In this document: piece by piece, positions 8,403 to 16,882 of the stretch
Layout of the letters: every line of letters begins with the position of its first letter
Numbering within the stretch: position 1 is the first letter of the stretch
Assembly (NCBI GenBank): GCA_964645775.1
Contig: CAZYBU010000030.1
Coordinates: 1-43,038, forward strand
Direction: 5' to 3'
Origin: CAZYBU01 sp964645775
GTDB lineage: Bacteria; Spirochaetota; UBA4802; UBA5550
Length of the DNA stretch: 43,038 nucleotides
Translations under genes and position numbers: made by a program
The notes under the pieces: generated by a model
Database searches by the model: none
What the model saw: the letters and a program-made list of their open reading frames with translations, nothing else
Told to the model about the DNA's origin: nothing

Positions 8403-9836
8403 ATGAAGCGGTCCGGGGAGAGTCACGCACTCATTGAACTCAGGATGTTCCTTACAACCATTATTCTGCTGGGACTCCTGATTATTCTGGCAGGAACTGC
8501 TACCTGGTTCATACCTGCCGGTGAATTCGCTGTTCAAACCATTAACGGCACTGTGACCAGAATTTTTGTTCAAGCGGACCCCTCTCCTGTGCCGGTGTGG
8601 AAGATACTCCTGGCGCCTATTTTTGTGCTGACCGGGTCCAATGGCCTGAAAATCGCTGTCATCGTTGTATTTATCCTGTTCATTGGCGGCAGTTTTTCCA
8701 TCATGAACCGGTGTGGTATCCTGCCCGCCATGCTCTCTTCCCTGGTCAGGCGGTTTTCCCATAATCGTTCCCTTTTCATCCTTATCTCTGTCATCATCTT
8801 TTCTCTCATGGGTTCCGCACTTGGAATCATTGAAGAGATAGTTCCCCTGATTCTCATTTTTATTCCCATAGCCTACCGCATGGGATGGGACTCCATCACC
8901 GGCGTTGCCCTTCCTTTTCTCTCCGGGGCCTTCGGCTTCGCCGCCGCGACCTTTAATCCCTTTACCATTGGAACCGCTCAGAAACTGGCAGACCTTCCCC
9001 TCTTTTCCGGGCTCTACCTTCGGGCACCCTTCTTTCTGCTTACAACAATTACCGTTTTCCTGTTTATTTTGAGATACACCCGGCGTATAGAGAAAAACCC
9101 CGAGCTGAGTCCCACCCATGAACAGGACCTTCTGGTCCGGGAGACCTACGGTTTGACCGATGACCAGGATACTGAGCCTCCCTCAAAGGGACCTGTTCTT
9201 TGGATCGCCTTCTCCTTTCTCCTTGTCGTGGGCGTGGTTCTGGGCGGCATTTTCGTACCCTTTCTCAGGAACAATGCCTTTCCTCTGATCACCGTGATTT
9301 TTCTTCTCATGGGAGTGGGAACCGGTCTTTTCGCGGGCAGAAATATTAAAGAGGTAGCCGGTTTTTTTGTCCGTGGTCTTCTCGATTTCGCACCGGCCAT
9401 ACTTCTCATTCTCATGGCCTCTTCGGTAGGATACCTTATTGAGGAGGGTAAAATCATGGATACCATCCTTCATTCCATTGCGACAAGGGTGGAGGGGCTT
9501 GGAGCCGGAAGCGCGGCCATTATGCTTTACCTTATGCAGATGGCCATGAACTTCCTGGTGCCCTCAGGTACTGGCCAGGCTGCCCTGACTATCCCGATCC
9601 TGGCTCCCCTGGGAGATATTATCGGGGTTTCCCGCCAGACCGTTATACTTGCCTTTCAGTTCGGGGATGGATTCTCCAACCTTATCTGGCCCACAAACCC
9701 CATGCTCTTAATTGCCATAGGTCTTGGTAGTGTGCCTTACAGAACCTGGTTAAAGTGGATCATTCCGATCCAGCTTTTGCTGATAATCTACTCCATTACC
9801 TTTCTGCTTATCGCCGTCCATATAGGTTACAGCTGA
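8403..9836 (+). CDS. YfcC/AbgT-like membrane carrier
   Basis: A 477-residue polytopic membrane protein with about 11-12 hydrophobic segments. The N-terminal pattern, a long first helix followed by ATWFIPAGEF, and the ending with a SNLIWPTNP motif are typical of the YfcC family within the ion transporter superfamily, whose members move C4-dicarboxylates or basic amino acids. VPSGTGQAAL, a re-entrant-loop-like motif in the second half, is also conserved in this group. The substrate is unknown. Start 8403 is chosen for AAAGGAGG with 9-base spacing and because the promoter lies just upstream. It is a single-gene transcript: a terminator precedes it and the next gene is convergent with a one-base gap. 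Confidence 0.85.
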   Translation: MKRSGESHALIELRMFLTTIILLGLLIILAGTATWFIPAGEFAVQTINGTVTRIFVQADPSPVPVWKILLAPIFVLTGSNGLKIAVIVVFILFIGGSFSIMNRCGILPAMLSSLVRRFSHNRSLFILISVIIFSLMGSALGIIEEIVPLILIFIPIAYRMGWDSITGVALPFLSGAFGFAAATFNPFTIGTAQKLADLPLFSGLYLRAPFFLLTTITVFLFILRYTRRIEKNPELSPTHEQDLLVRETYGLTDDQDTEPPSKGPVLWIAFSFLLVVGVVLGGIFVPFLRNNAFPLITVIFLLMGVGTGLFAGRNIKEVAGFFVRGLLDFAPAILLILMASSVGYLIEEGKIMDTILHSIATRVEGLGAGSAAIMLYLMQMAMNFLVPSGTGQAALTIPILAPLGDIIGVSRQTVILAFQFGDGFSNLIWPTNPMLLIAIGLGSVPYRTWLKWIIPIQLLLIIYSITFLLIAVHIGYS

Positions 9837-9837
9837 C

Positions 9838-10689
9838 CTAAAAAAGGGACTGCTTACCCTTCGAAAGATTTCTCCGGCTCATGTAGCTCATTAAAAAACG
9901 GAGGAATCTTCCCAGGAGGGGAATACTCATGATACCGACGAAGACCCTGTTCCCCCGTCCCGGTATGACAACCGGTTTCCGGTTTGAAAGTTTTGCCAGA
10001 GATTCACGGACCACATCCTCCGATTCCATCCAGGCCCTTTTCGGTATAGCCGAATAATCAAAGTCCCGGTATTCCTCTGTCTGCATAAAGCCGGTTCGCG
10101 TAAGTCCCGGACAGAGAGCCTGGACCGAGATATCGTGCTGATCAACCTCGTCCCGGAGACCCAGTATGAACATGTTGTGAAAGGCTTTGGTGGCCGAATA
10201 GACCGTGTACTCCGCCGTGGTAAAGAAGGCTCCCAGGGACGATACAAGTACCACGGCGCCACCTCCTCCTTCGATCATCTTCGGAAGGACGGCCCGTACA
10301 ATTCGTGTGGGGGCAACCGTATGCAGAAAGGCCATACGGGTCGATTTGCCTTCATCGATATCGGCCAGAAGTCCCCGGGTACCGAAACCGGCCCCGTGGA
10401 CAAGAAAGCGAAGGTCATCCATGTTTGATATCTCTCGAACCAGCTTCTCCAGATCCTCGAATCCGCTCAGGTCTGCCTGTATCACCTGGACATCCCTTCC
10501 ATGGGACTCTTTCAGTACCGCGGCCAGTTTTTCCAGCAGCTCCTTTCTCCGAGCCACAAGCGCCAGATCAAAACCCAGGGAAGCGAGGTGACGGGCATAC
10601 TCTTCTCCGATACCGCTGGAGGCTCCCGTAATCAGGGCCTTTTTCTTCTCCACACGTAAAATTCTTTCCATTGCCGCTGATAGCTTCAT
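9838..10689 (-). CDS. Short-chain dehydrogenase/reductase
   Basis: A 283-residue classical SDR oxidoreductase. The nucleotide-binding glycine motif TGASSGIG lies at residues 21-28, an HGAG segment stands in place of the usual NNAG (98-101), and the catalytic Ser (about 150), Tyr164 and Lys168 (YSATK) are all present. VARR after strand 2 suggests NADPH preference. The protein resembles the group often annotated as DltE-like or estradiol 17-beta-dehydrogenase-like SDRs; the substrate is unknown. Start: ATG 10689 is used; GTG at 10695 and ATG 10671 are alternatives and none has a well-placed ribosome binding site. It is the last gene of the pgm-acylphosphatase-SDR operon, 13 bases after the acylphosphatase stop. 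Confidence 0.88.
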   Translation of the reverse strand: MKLSAAMERILRVEKKKALITGASSGIGEEYARHLASLGFDLALVARRKELLEKLAAVLKESHGRDVQVIQADLSGFEDLEKLVREISNMDDLRFLVHGAGFGTRGLLADIDEGKSTRMAFLHTVAPTRIVRAVLPKMIEGGGGAVVLVSSLGAFFTTAEYTVYSATKAFHNMFILGLRDEVDQHDISVQALCPGLTRTGFMQTEEYRDFDYSAIPKRAWMESEDVVRESLAKLSNRKPVVIPGRGNRVFVGIMSIPLLGRFLRFLMSYMSRRNLSKGKQSLF

Positions 10690-10702
10690 ATTCACCTTGA
10701 TT

Positions 10703-10978
10703 TTAAAAGGTATAGTCTCCGAAGGTGGGGCCCTGATATTCTTCCACGATAATGGAACCTATTCGTCCCGCGAAGGGAATATTCCGCCGGTTTTCTTCCA
10801 CCTCGTTTCTGTATAGTTCTACCTGATCCCGGTTATCCGTCTTCAGTATGACCTCCACGGTCCCATCCGGCTGATTGGAAGCCGAGCCGTGCAGACCCAG
10901 CTCACGACCATAGCGGCTCAGATAATGCCTGCAACCTACACCCTGAACGACACCTTCTACGATTAGTCTGTATGCCAT
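10703..10978 (-). CDS. acyP: Acylphosphatase
   Basis: Acylphosphatase hydrolyses carboxyl-phosphate bonds of acyl phosphates such as 1,3-bisphosphoglycerate and carbamoyl phosphate. The 91-residue length is exactly that of the family. The phosphate-binding loop VEGVVQGVGCRHY contains the catalytic arginine, and the catalytic asparagine lies in SASNQPDGTVEV. A cysteine replaces the usual phenylalanine before the arginine, which is a tolerated change. It is the second gene of a minus-strand operon, 15 bases after pgm and 13 bases before the SDR gene, and has an unambiguous ATG start. Confidence 0.93.
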   Translation of the reverse strand: MAYRLIVEGVVQGVGCRHYLSRYGRELGLHGSASNQPDGTVEVILKTDNRDQVELYRNEVEENRRNIPFAGRIGSIIVEEYQGPTFGDYTF

Positions 10979-10993
10979 ATCTCATCCTTGCTG

Positions 10994-12667
10994 TTATTTG
11001 TATGGGTCCGGTTGCTGGGCGTCTGTAAATGAATGAGCTTCTCCCTTGAAATCCCGGGATTGCAAAAATGCGTTGAACGCCTCTTTCATAGGCATCGTGA
11101 TTTCACTCTTTACCCGATCATATTCCCGGTCGTATTTGGAACAGTAGATCCTGAGGGTATATCCGCCCGATCCGGTCCCGGAAAAGCGCGCTTTCACCGT
11201 GTTACCCTCACTGAAATAAAGTACCCACGCGGCCCCCTGTGCGGCAAGTTCTCCGGTTTCCGGATGAACATAATCCCATTTTTCCGCGCCTTCCAGGGTA
11301 AGAGATCCGAAACGGGAACCTTTATCATCCGCCGCGCTCTCCAGTATTTCCACCAGCTGGTCCTTTTCCGATTCATTATCTCCGGAGACCTCACCCCGGG
11401 TGAAATAGACCCGTCCAAAATCCTTCCATATCTCTTCCATAAGTTCCCGTGGTGTTTTTTCCGTAAAAAGCATGATCTTGAGGAGAAAAAGGGTGGCAAA
11501 AATCCCATCCTTCTCCCTCAGGTAAGGATTCCCCACCCCGTTACTCTCTTCCACCCCCCAGTTTCCGAGGTCCGCTATCCACTTGAAACCGGTGGGTGTC
11601 TGTATGGCCCTGACCTCTCTATCCGGGAACTTCTCTTTCAGGTACTCTTCCATCAGATCAATAGTGTGAGCCGTTACGGTCGACCGACAAAAATAGAGAT
11701 TTTTTTCAAATAGCTCATCAATCTTAATAAGATGACTGTAGCGGGCGAAAACAGCGAACTCATCAGCCGATTCCAGGAAAAAACCGGATCCTCCGTCCAG
11801 TCGTCTGTCCACGTCCGAATCCCAGGCCGCCACCAGATCATATTTACCTGAGGCATTCATCTCCATAAGCTTATTGATAAAACCAAAATCAGGCTCCGGG
11901 TGCATAGGCTCACCCTTTCCATCGTGCCCCCCCAGGTCTTCCCGGGGCTCTTCACGAATAATCTCAGCATTCATTCCCAGGGAATGTATGAATATCTCCC
12001 GAACGAAGGGACCCGCGGCCCCATGCATTCCGTCAAATACAGCGTGAAACCTCCGATCTGTAAGTCTTGTCCGTATATCCTCGAAATCAAATATATCATC
12101 CAGAAGACGGGTGTAGAGAGCGATTACGTCGCATTCCATGACAGCTCCTGCCTGGACCGCCTCCTCGTAAATAGCCATTTTTACTTCTGTTACGGAATTC
12201 TGCAGTTCATGAATTCGGTTCACGGTTTCATCCAGGGCGGGTGAACCATCATGGCTATTAATCTTGATACCGACATCCGTATAAGGATTATGACTTGCCG
12301 TGAGGATAACGCCACCAGCCACCTGGAGGCTCCGAATGGCGTGGGACATGGATGGCGTTGTAGCCAGCCCGTTTCGGGCAACCAGAACATAAAAGCCGTG
12401 TCCGGTCAGGACCCGGCAGAATGTTTTAATTCTTTCACTGTTTCCTTTCCTGGGGTCTCCCCCTATTAGAATTTTCCTGTTGTGTTTAGCCAGAACCTCC
12501 CTTTCCGCTTTTTCATAAAAATATCTGGCTACTCCTTCAGCGAACTGTTCCAGGAAACAGGGCTGATCATATACTTCCTGGGTCTCCCTCAGACCCGAAG
12601 TCCCCATCTTCCTGATCTCGCAGGGTGAATCAAGATAAAAGGTTTCGACTCGTAATTGTTCAGACAC
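10994..12667 (-). CDS. pgm: Phosphoglucomutase (alpha-D-phosphohexomutase)
   Basis: The 557-residue enzyme interconverts glucose-1-phosphate and glucose-6-phosphate, linking glycolysis to glycogen and polysaccharide synthesis. The phosphoserine loop ILTASHNPYTDVG contains the catalytic serine (S125 from the chosen start). The magnesium loop is WDSDVDRR and the sugar-binding loop is EESNGVGN, close to the EES-G type seen in alpha-PGM. Length and loops suit true phosphoglucomutase better than phosphomannomutase. Start: GTG 12667 is preferred because GGGAGGG lies 8-9 bases upstream and the promoter at 12695-12724 overlaps the alternative ATG 12724. It is the first gene of the operon with acylphosphatase and SDR. 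Confidence 0.9.
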   Translation of the reverse strand: MSEQLRVETFYLDSPCEIRKMGTSGLRETQEVYDQPCFLEQFAEGVARYFYEKAEREVLAKHNRKILIGGDPRKGNSERIKTFCRVLTGHGFYVLVARNGLATTPSMSHAIRSLQVAGGVILTASHNPYTDVGIKINSHDGSPALDETVNRIHELQNSVTEVKMAIYEEAVQAGAVMECDVIALYTRLLDDIFDFEDIRTRLTDRRFHAVFDGMHGAAGPFVREIFIHSLGMNAEIIREEPREDLGGHDGKGEPMHPEPDFGFINKLMEMNASGKYDLVAAWDSDVDRRLDGGSGFFLESADEFAVFARYSHLIKIDELFEKNLYFCRSTVTAHTIDLMEEYLKEKFPDREVRAIQTPTGFKWIADLGNWGVEESNGVGNPYLREKDGIFATLFLLKIMLFTEKTPRELMEEIWKDFGRVYFTRGEVSGDNESEKDQLVEILESAADDKGSRFGSLTLEGAEKWDYVHPETGELAAQGAAWVLYFSEGNTVKARFSGTGSGGYTLRIYCSKYDREYDRVKSEITMPMKEAFNAFLQSRDFKGEAHSFTDAQQPDPYK

Positions 12668-12694
12668 TCTCTTTTGCCCTCCCGGCTTTCCCTG

Positions 12695-12724
12695 TTTATA
12701 CATTACATGAAAAAGGGGTGTCAA
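12695..12724 (-). promoter_or_regulatory. Near-consensus promoter of the pgm operon
   Basis: On the minus strand a perfect -35 TTGACA (12724-12719) and a -10 TATAAA (12700-12695, 5 of 6) are separated by 18 bases. Transcription would begin near 12688, giving a leader of about 20 bases that holds the ribosome binding site GGGAGGG before the GTG start at 12667. This is the best housekeeping promoter match in the window. Confidence 0.75.
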
Positions 12725-12790
12725 ATTATTTATCCGGGGAGTGAATTAATACTTCTTGCCATGTCTCATCCATGGTCAGATAAACCGCCC

Positions 12791-13177
12791 ATGAAGACTT
12801 TTGCTTCCATCCTTCCCGTCCTTCTCGTTATCGTAACCGCCTGTAATACTACCTGGAGAAAAGGTTCCATCCAGGAGGAAGGCTTCAGGGACGATTCACT
12901 TTTTGTCCTTGTAACCCGTCCTCTCTACGCTCTTCCTCTTCGTGAAAGCGATGAAGACCATTCACGGATCAGGGAGACCGCAGACCGGAGGGCCGTTCTT
13001 ATCCTCAGAAGCGCAATCATAGCCGGTACCCTGATAATAAAGGGGGAGAAAGAACAACAAGTTATCCTCTCAATCGTCCAGAAAGGAGAAATGGTCGAGT
13101 CGCGCTGTGATGATGTGCGCTGCTACTGGTGGTACAGGTACAGACTCAGGGAGGATGTGTCACCTGGCGATGAATAA
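12791..13177 (+). CDS. Small putative lipoprotein
   Basis: A 128-residue protein with a lipoprotein signal peptide: positively charged start, a hydrophobic stretch and the lipobox VTAC with the lipidated cysteine at C18. The mature part is about 110 residues, rich in beta-prone stretches, with two cysteines near the end (CDDVRCYWWYRY) that could form a disulfide. I recognise no family; an SH3-like envelope fold is possible but unproven. Start ATG 12791 is chosen because it gives the canonical signal peptide; the longer frame from 12656 overlaps the divergent pgm promoter. No clear ribosome binding site. Its end overlaps the next gene by 8 bases. Confidence 0.65.
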   Translation: MKTFASILPVLLVIVTACNTTWRKGSIQEEGFRDDSLFVLVTRPLYALPLRESDEDHSRIRETADRRAVLILRSAIIAGTLIIKGEKEQQVILSIVQKGEMVESRCDDVRCYWWYRYRLREDVSPGDE

Positions 13178-13964
13178 GAGCTACAATCTACAACTCACGG
13201 ATGACGGTTCCAGTACCCTGTACAGTTCTGAATTCAATCAGAATATGCACACCACCTCCGGTGCCTGGGAGGAAGCCCTGATCAAGCATGTTATAGCATC
13301 CGGGATTCTTGACAAGAGGGAGCCTGTCGCTTTTGATATAGGTCTGGGACTGGGATACAATACACTGGCTCTGCTTATTGAAGCAAAAAAGAACGATTGT
13401 GGATTCATTTCAGTAGAAGCCTTTGAATATGATAGAAGTATTCTTTCTTTCGCCAGAGAGATTGAATTCATCGATGAACGGGACTGGATATACAGGTCCA
13501 TCCTGAAAGCCATGGAAAAAGGTCATGTTGAGGAGAGTGACTTTGCTCTCACTGTCCATTACGGTGACGCTCGAACGGAACTCCTGAGGATTCGTGAACC
13601 TGCTGACGCCGTATTTCACGATCCCTACTCTCCCTACAGCAATCCCGAACTCTGGAGCGTCGATTTTTTTATCGAGCTGCGCCGCCGAATGAAGAAGAAC
13701 GCTCTTCTCACGACCTATTCAAGTTCACCAAAAATACGGAGAGCCCTGCTTGAAGCGGGATTCAATGTGGGTCGGGGAACCTCCACCGGCCCTAAAAGGG
13801 AAGGGACCCTGGCCTCGACGGGCGATATTCGCGACCCTTTAGCTCACGCGGAAATCAATGAACTTTTTCAAAGTAAAAAAGCCATCCCATACAGGGATTC
13901 AGACTTCTCATCAACCCGGGAGCAAATTATAAATCAAAGAGAAAAAGAACACTCGGGCAGGTAA
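13170..13964 (+). CDS. MnmC-like SAM methyltransferase
   Basis: A 264-residue protein resembling the methyltransferase domain of MnmC (MnmC2/DUF752), which completes 5-methylaminomethyl-uridine in tRNA wobble positions. Visible features are the ST-LYS-EFNQNMH segment near the N-terminus, a glycine-rich SAM loop DIGLGLGYNTLA, an FHDPYSPYSNPELWS motif corresponding to the D-F/Y-P-NPELW active-site region, and a terminal TYSSSP-VRRAL-GF pattern. There is no FAD oxidoreductase domain, unlike the E. coli fusion enzyme. mnmE, the first enzyme of the same pathway, is 6 kb away. Start ATG 13170 overlaps the lipoprotein gene by 8 bases; an earlier in-frame ATG (13107) lies further inside that gene. 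Confidence 0.8.
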   Translation: MNKSYNLQLTDDGSSTLYSSEFNQNMHTTSGAWEEALIKHVIASGILDKREPVAFDIGLGLGYNTLALLIEAKKNDCGFISVEAFEYDRSILSFAREIEFIDERDWIYRSILKAMEKGHVEESDFALTVHYGDARTELLRIREPADAVFHDPYSPYSNPELWSVDFFIELRRRMKKNALLTTYSSSPKIRRALLEAGFNVGRGTSTGPKREGTLASTGDIRDPLAHAEINELFQSKKAIPYRDSDFSSTREQIINQREKEHSGR

Positions 13965-13970
13965 GCCGAT

Positions 13971-15800
13971 CTACAGCATGTCATCCAGTTCATCCAGTAC
14001 GGATTTGTTCTCTTCCTCAGTCTTCTCTTTCTCTTCCTGGCTTGTTGGAATTTCCGAAGAGTCCTCTTCTCCGGATTCACCTCCTCCAGGAAGCACCGCA
14101 CCCGCCAGATCCCCGGTAGGCTCAAGCCTGTAGATAAAGGCAGCGACGTAACAATGTGCGATTTCAAAAGCCTGGTAAATTTTCGTTTTATGAAGCTTCT
14201 TATTCCCCTCTATCTGCAGGTTAAATTCCAGTATATCCTGAGGATTATCAATATACAGCTGGGGACCATCCATATCTTCGATCAGTTCCATAAAGACCTT
14301 ATCCACCCGTCTCAGATAATCCGCCACGACCATTCTCGCGTCCCTTCCCATGCGGTTGCGCTGTTTCTTCAACTGGTCTAGACGCCTGGAATATTCAAAA
14401 TACTGCGCGTTATCTGAGGGTTTCTGGCGCCTCACCTTCTCATATTTCTGAACAAATTCATTATAATCTTCTATGGCTTTGTAAATTTTCCTCATTTCAC
14501 CATAGAGATCGTTCAGTGTTATTCGGTAGTCCTTCCTGGTCCCATCCATGGCCTGTTCTTTCTTGAATTTAATGACGCTGCTTGTCATGACCGTGGAATA
14601 TTCTAAATCATATTCCTTAAAATAGAGATATGTCATCATGACCCGGTCATTGCCCGGAATTAGATAATAATAATCGTTCTTATCAAACTCCTTTCGAGCT
14701 TCCCTGAGATTAATACGGGACATCATCTCAAGTCCCTTCTTGACAGAAGAATCGACCTTCTCCTCCTTTTCCACTTTTTCTTTGTCACTTGTCTCAGTCA
14801 GTGCTTCGGTTTCGTAGGGACCGGATGGCTGTTTTTCCCGTTTACCGGGCTTGTCTTCATTCTTTATGTCCAGAATTGTACCCACTGCCGGATTGTTCAC
14901 TTCGAAAAATTGCCCCTGATAATAGCACAGGAGAATGTGAAGTTTTTCGTAGAGAGATGTGAACAGTACACTCAGTTCACTCCTTGCCCTCCGTTTCATG
15001 GCGTTATGTCTGGGAGTCGCCTTTCCATCTATAGAGATGAGAATATCCACAGCTTTTTCGAATCCTGAAAGGAGTATGTTCTGGTAGGGCATTAGGACAT
15101 AAAGTTTTTTCATTAGCTCCATGAGTTGCGTACGCAACTGGGAAAGGCGGACCGGTGTATCGGGAAAGTTCACATAATGGTAAACGATCTCATCCGCCTT
15201 CATCTTATCATAGATTGTACCCGCCATCTCGATAAGCTCGTAGTACATGGGATTAATCGCATCCAGTCGGGAGATGATCTCTTTCCCCTTTGTCGGCTGC
15301 TTTCGAAAGAGTTCCATGTACAACAGTTGAATCTCAAGAAGGGCTGGATTATAATAATCATGAAATCGTTTAAAAAACTTTTTATCGAAATAGAGTCCGT
15401 TCAGCTGAGCCACTCCGCTGAACTTCAGTTTCAACCGCATGTAGAGACGATCCAGGAACGAAGACTTTCCGTTTTCAACGGGCGCAGCAGGAACCCGTCT
15501 ATTCCCCTTCTGGCTCGATTGACTCGGGCTTTTTATGGTTTCAGCCCGTTGGTTTTTCTCCTGCTTTCCTGAGGGTTTGGCCCCCGCTTTTGATGCAGGA
15601 CGGCCTCCAGATGAACTCCGGGAGGAAGTCTTCTTCGTGGATCGTTCCAGTTCCAGAGCCTTCTGTCGTCTCTTTTCCCTTTCTGAAATTACCTTACCTC
15701 CCGCGTCCACGAACTTGTCGTAGAGTTCCTTACGGGAATGATTATCCAGATTGGTCAGGCCGAGATTCTCTTTTGTTTTATCAAATTTATCATCCGACAT
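13971..15800 (-). CDS. 609-residue protein of unknown function, spirochaete type
   Basis: I do not recognise a named family. The protein is cytoplasmic by appearance: no signal peptide or membrane segment. It has a charged N-terminal stretch (ELYDKFVDAGGKVISEREKRRQ), a Ser/Lys/Pro-rich disordered linker (about 55-115), a long helical region (about 115-300), a second acidic linker (about 310-355), another helical domain (about 360-545) and an acidic Glu/Ser-rich tail ending DELDDML. The alternation of helical domains and disordered linkers suggests a scaffold or structural protein. It is convergent with the MnmC-like gene (6-base gap) and transcribed away from the response regulator. I recall similar hypothetical proteins in spirochaetes, but cannot verify this here. 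Confidence 0.75.
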   Translation of the reverse strand: MSDDKFDKTKENLGLTNLDNHSRKELYDKFVDAGGKVISEREKRRQKALELERSTKKTSSRSSSGGRPASKAGAKPSGKQEKNQRAETIKSPSQSSQKGNRRVPAAPVENGKSSFLDRLYMRLKLKFSGVAQLNGLYFDKKFFKRFHDYYNPALLEIQLLYMELFRKQPTKGKEIISRLDAINPMYYELIEMAGTIYDKMKADEIVYHYVNFPDTPVRLSQLRTQLMELMKKLYVLMPYQNILLSGFEKAVDILISIDGKATPRHNAMKRRARSELSVLFTSLYEKLHILLCYYQGQFFEVNNPAVGTILDIKNEDKPGKREKQPSGPYETEALTETSDKEKVEKEEKVDSSVKKGLEMMSRINLREARKEFDKNDYYYLIPGNDRVMMTYLYFKEYDLEYSTVMTSSVIKFKKEQAMDGTRKDYRITLNDLYGEMRKIYKAIEDYNEFVQKYEKVRRQKPSDNAQYFEYSRRLDQLKKQRNRMGRDARMVVADYLRRVDKVFMELIEDMDGPQLYIDNPQDILEFNLQIEGNKKLHKTKIYQAFEIAHCYVAAFIYRLEPTGDLAGAVLPGGGESGEEDSSEIPTSQEEKEKTEEENKSVLDELDDML

Positions 15801-15850
15801 ATCTTCACCCGTTCTTTATCGCAACCACGAAGTACATGGCTAAGATAATC

Positions 15851-15881
15851 ATTACAACTCTTTTTTACAAGTCATTGACAA
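15851..15881 (-). promoter_or_regulatory. Possible promoter of the 609-residue protein gene
   Basis: On the minus strand TTGTCA (15881-15876) and TGTAAT (15856-15851), each 5 of 6 to consensus, lie 19 bases apart, slightly longer than ideal. The leader would be about 45 bases. The call rests on sequence similarity alone. Confidence 0.35.
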
Positions 15882-15972
15882 TCTATCAGGTAAAAATTGC
15901 TTGTATTGTATGGCGCTGAACATTACTTTTATATTGGTTAAAAATAACCTGGTATACGTCAGTCATTATTTC

Positions 15973-16000
15973 TTAACTCTATTTGCCAGGGAGTTATAGT
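15973..16000 (+). promoter_or_regulatory. Possible promoter of the REC-STAS regulator
   Basis: TTAACT (15973-15978, 4 of 6) and TATAGT (15995-16000, 5 of 6) lie 16 bases apart. The -10 overlaps the GTATACC half of an inverted repeat whose other half lies at 15951-15957. The leader would be about 140 bases long. Confidence 0.4.
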
Positions 16001-16145
16001 ATACCTTTCCCCGAAGGCGGAGGAGATAGTAATTCTTTTTTGTTTGCTCTTAAAAGCAGCTTCAGGAATGATCACTGATACGTTTTAAATCCTGTATTGT
16101 TATAAATACAGTACCTTTTAAAAAGAAACTGTAAGGAATTTCCCA

Positions 16146-16877
16146 ATGAGCAGGATACTGGCAATCGATGATGACGCCAATACCCTCAAACTACTGAACA
16201 AACAGATCTCTTCGATGGGACATACACTTGTTACGGCCTCTTCAGGAGAAGAAGGTCTTGAGATGGCCGCCTCAGGAAACCCGGATCTGATTCTCCTCGA
16301 TATCATGATGCCCGGAATGAACGGTTTTGAGGTCATAAAAAGACTTCGCAAAAATGAGCTTACCCGTTCCAAACCAATTATTATGCTGACCTCCAAGACA
16401 GGTAAAGAATATGTTACCGAATCCATGCGTTGCGGAGTTGTCGATTACCTGATTAAACCCTACAACTACTTCCAGCTATCTAATAAGATTAATTCCGCTC
16501 TCACTCAGATATCGGATTATAAATCAGGATCCGATGAACTCGTGGTTGTTAAGAGGGACAGGGGGCTTGCCATCGTTGAGTTTCGGTCGAAACTTGCGGA
16601 CAAAAAACTGATCCAGGAGCTAAGATCCATATTTACTCCTACTTTTATCAAACAGACTTCCCGGGACATAAAGGTACTCGATATTCGCGGTGTGCCCGAG
16701 GTAAAGGAGACAGACTTAAGCATCCTGACAACCATCATTTCCATTATGTCAGCCAGCAATCTTCATGTTATTGCAGGGACACACTACGGCACTATCGTGA
16801 GTTCTTCCGATATGGAGGAGAATATCCACCTGTATATTACCTTCGGGGACTTCGAACTCTGGTTCAACAAACTCTGA
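16146..16877 (+). CDS. Response regulator with STAS-like output domain
   Basis: Residues 1-120 are a complete receiver domain: acidic pocket DDD (8-10), phosphoacceptor D52 in LLDIMMPG, T82 in the MLTSK segment and K104 in LIKPY. After a short linker, residues about 131-243 look like a STAS (anti-anti-sigma) fold: a VVVKRDRGLAIVEF opening strand and a VLDIRGVPEVKETDLSIL core corresponding to the strand and helix that carry the regulatory serine in SpoIIAA-type proteins. In that alignment the serine position is occupied by Glu188. There is no DNA-binding or enzymatic domain, so the output should be protein-protein contact, possibly in partner switching. It is convergent with the hybrid kinase, with a 5-base gap. 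AAGGAA precedes the ATG. Confidence 0.85.
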   Translation: MSRILAIDDDANTLKLLNKQISSMGHTLVTASSGEEGLEMAASGNPDLILLDIMMPGMNGFEVIKRLRKNELTRSKPIIMLTSKTGKEYVTESMRCGVVDYLIKPYNYFQLSNKINSALTQISDYKSGSDELVVVKRDRGLAIVEFRSKLADKKLIQELRSIFTPTFIKQTSRDIKVLDIRGVPEVKETDLSILTTIISIMSASNLHVIAGTHYGTIVSSSDMEENIHLYITFGDFELWFNKL

Positions 16878-16882
16878 ATCTA

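Larger units (their letters stand above)
15801..16145. other. AT-rich divergent intergenic region (345 bp)
   Basis: This gap separates the 609-residue unknown protein (minus) from the REC-STAS regulator (plus) and contains no open reading frame I can support. It holds a probable promoter for each side (see 15851-15881 and 15973-16000), a pair of inverted 7-mers, GGTATAC (15951-15957) and GTATACC (15999-16005), and a perfect 7-bp stem-loop CTGTATT/AATACAG (16092-16111) in the leader of the regulator gene. No tRNA or riboswitch signature is apparent. Confidence 0.6.

Noticed and set aside
8376..9119. 247-codon open frame on the minus strand
   Set aside because: Antisense to the YfcC-like carrier; its low-complexity charged composition is what the reverse of membrane helices gives.
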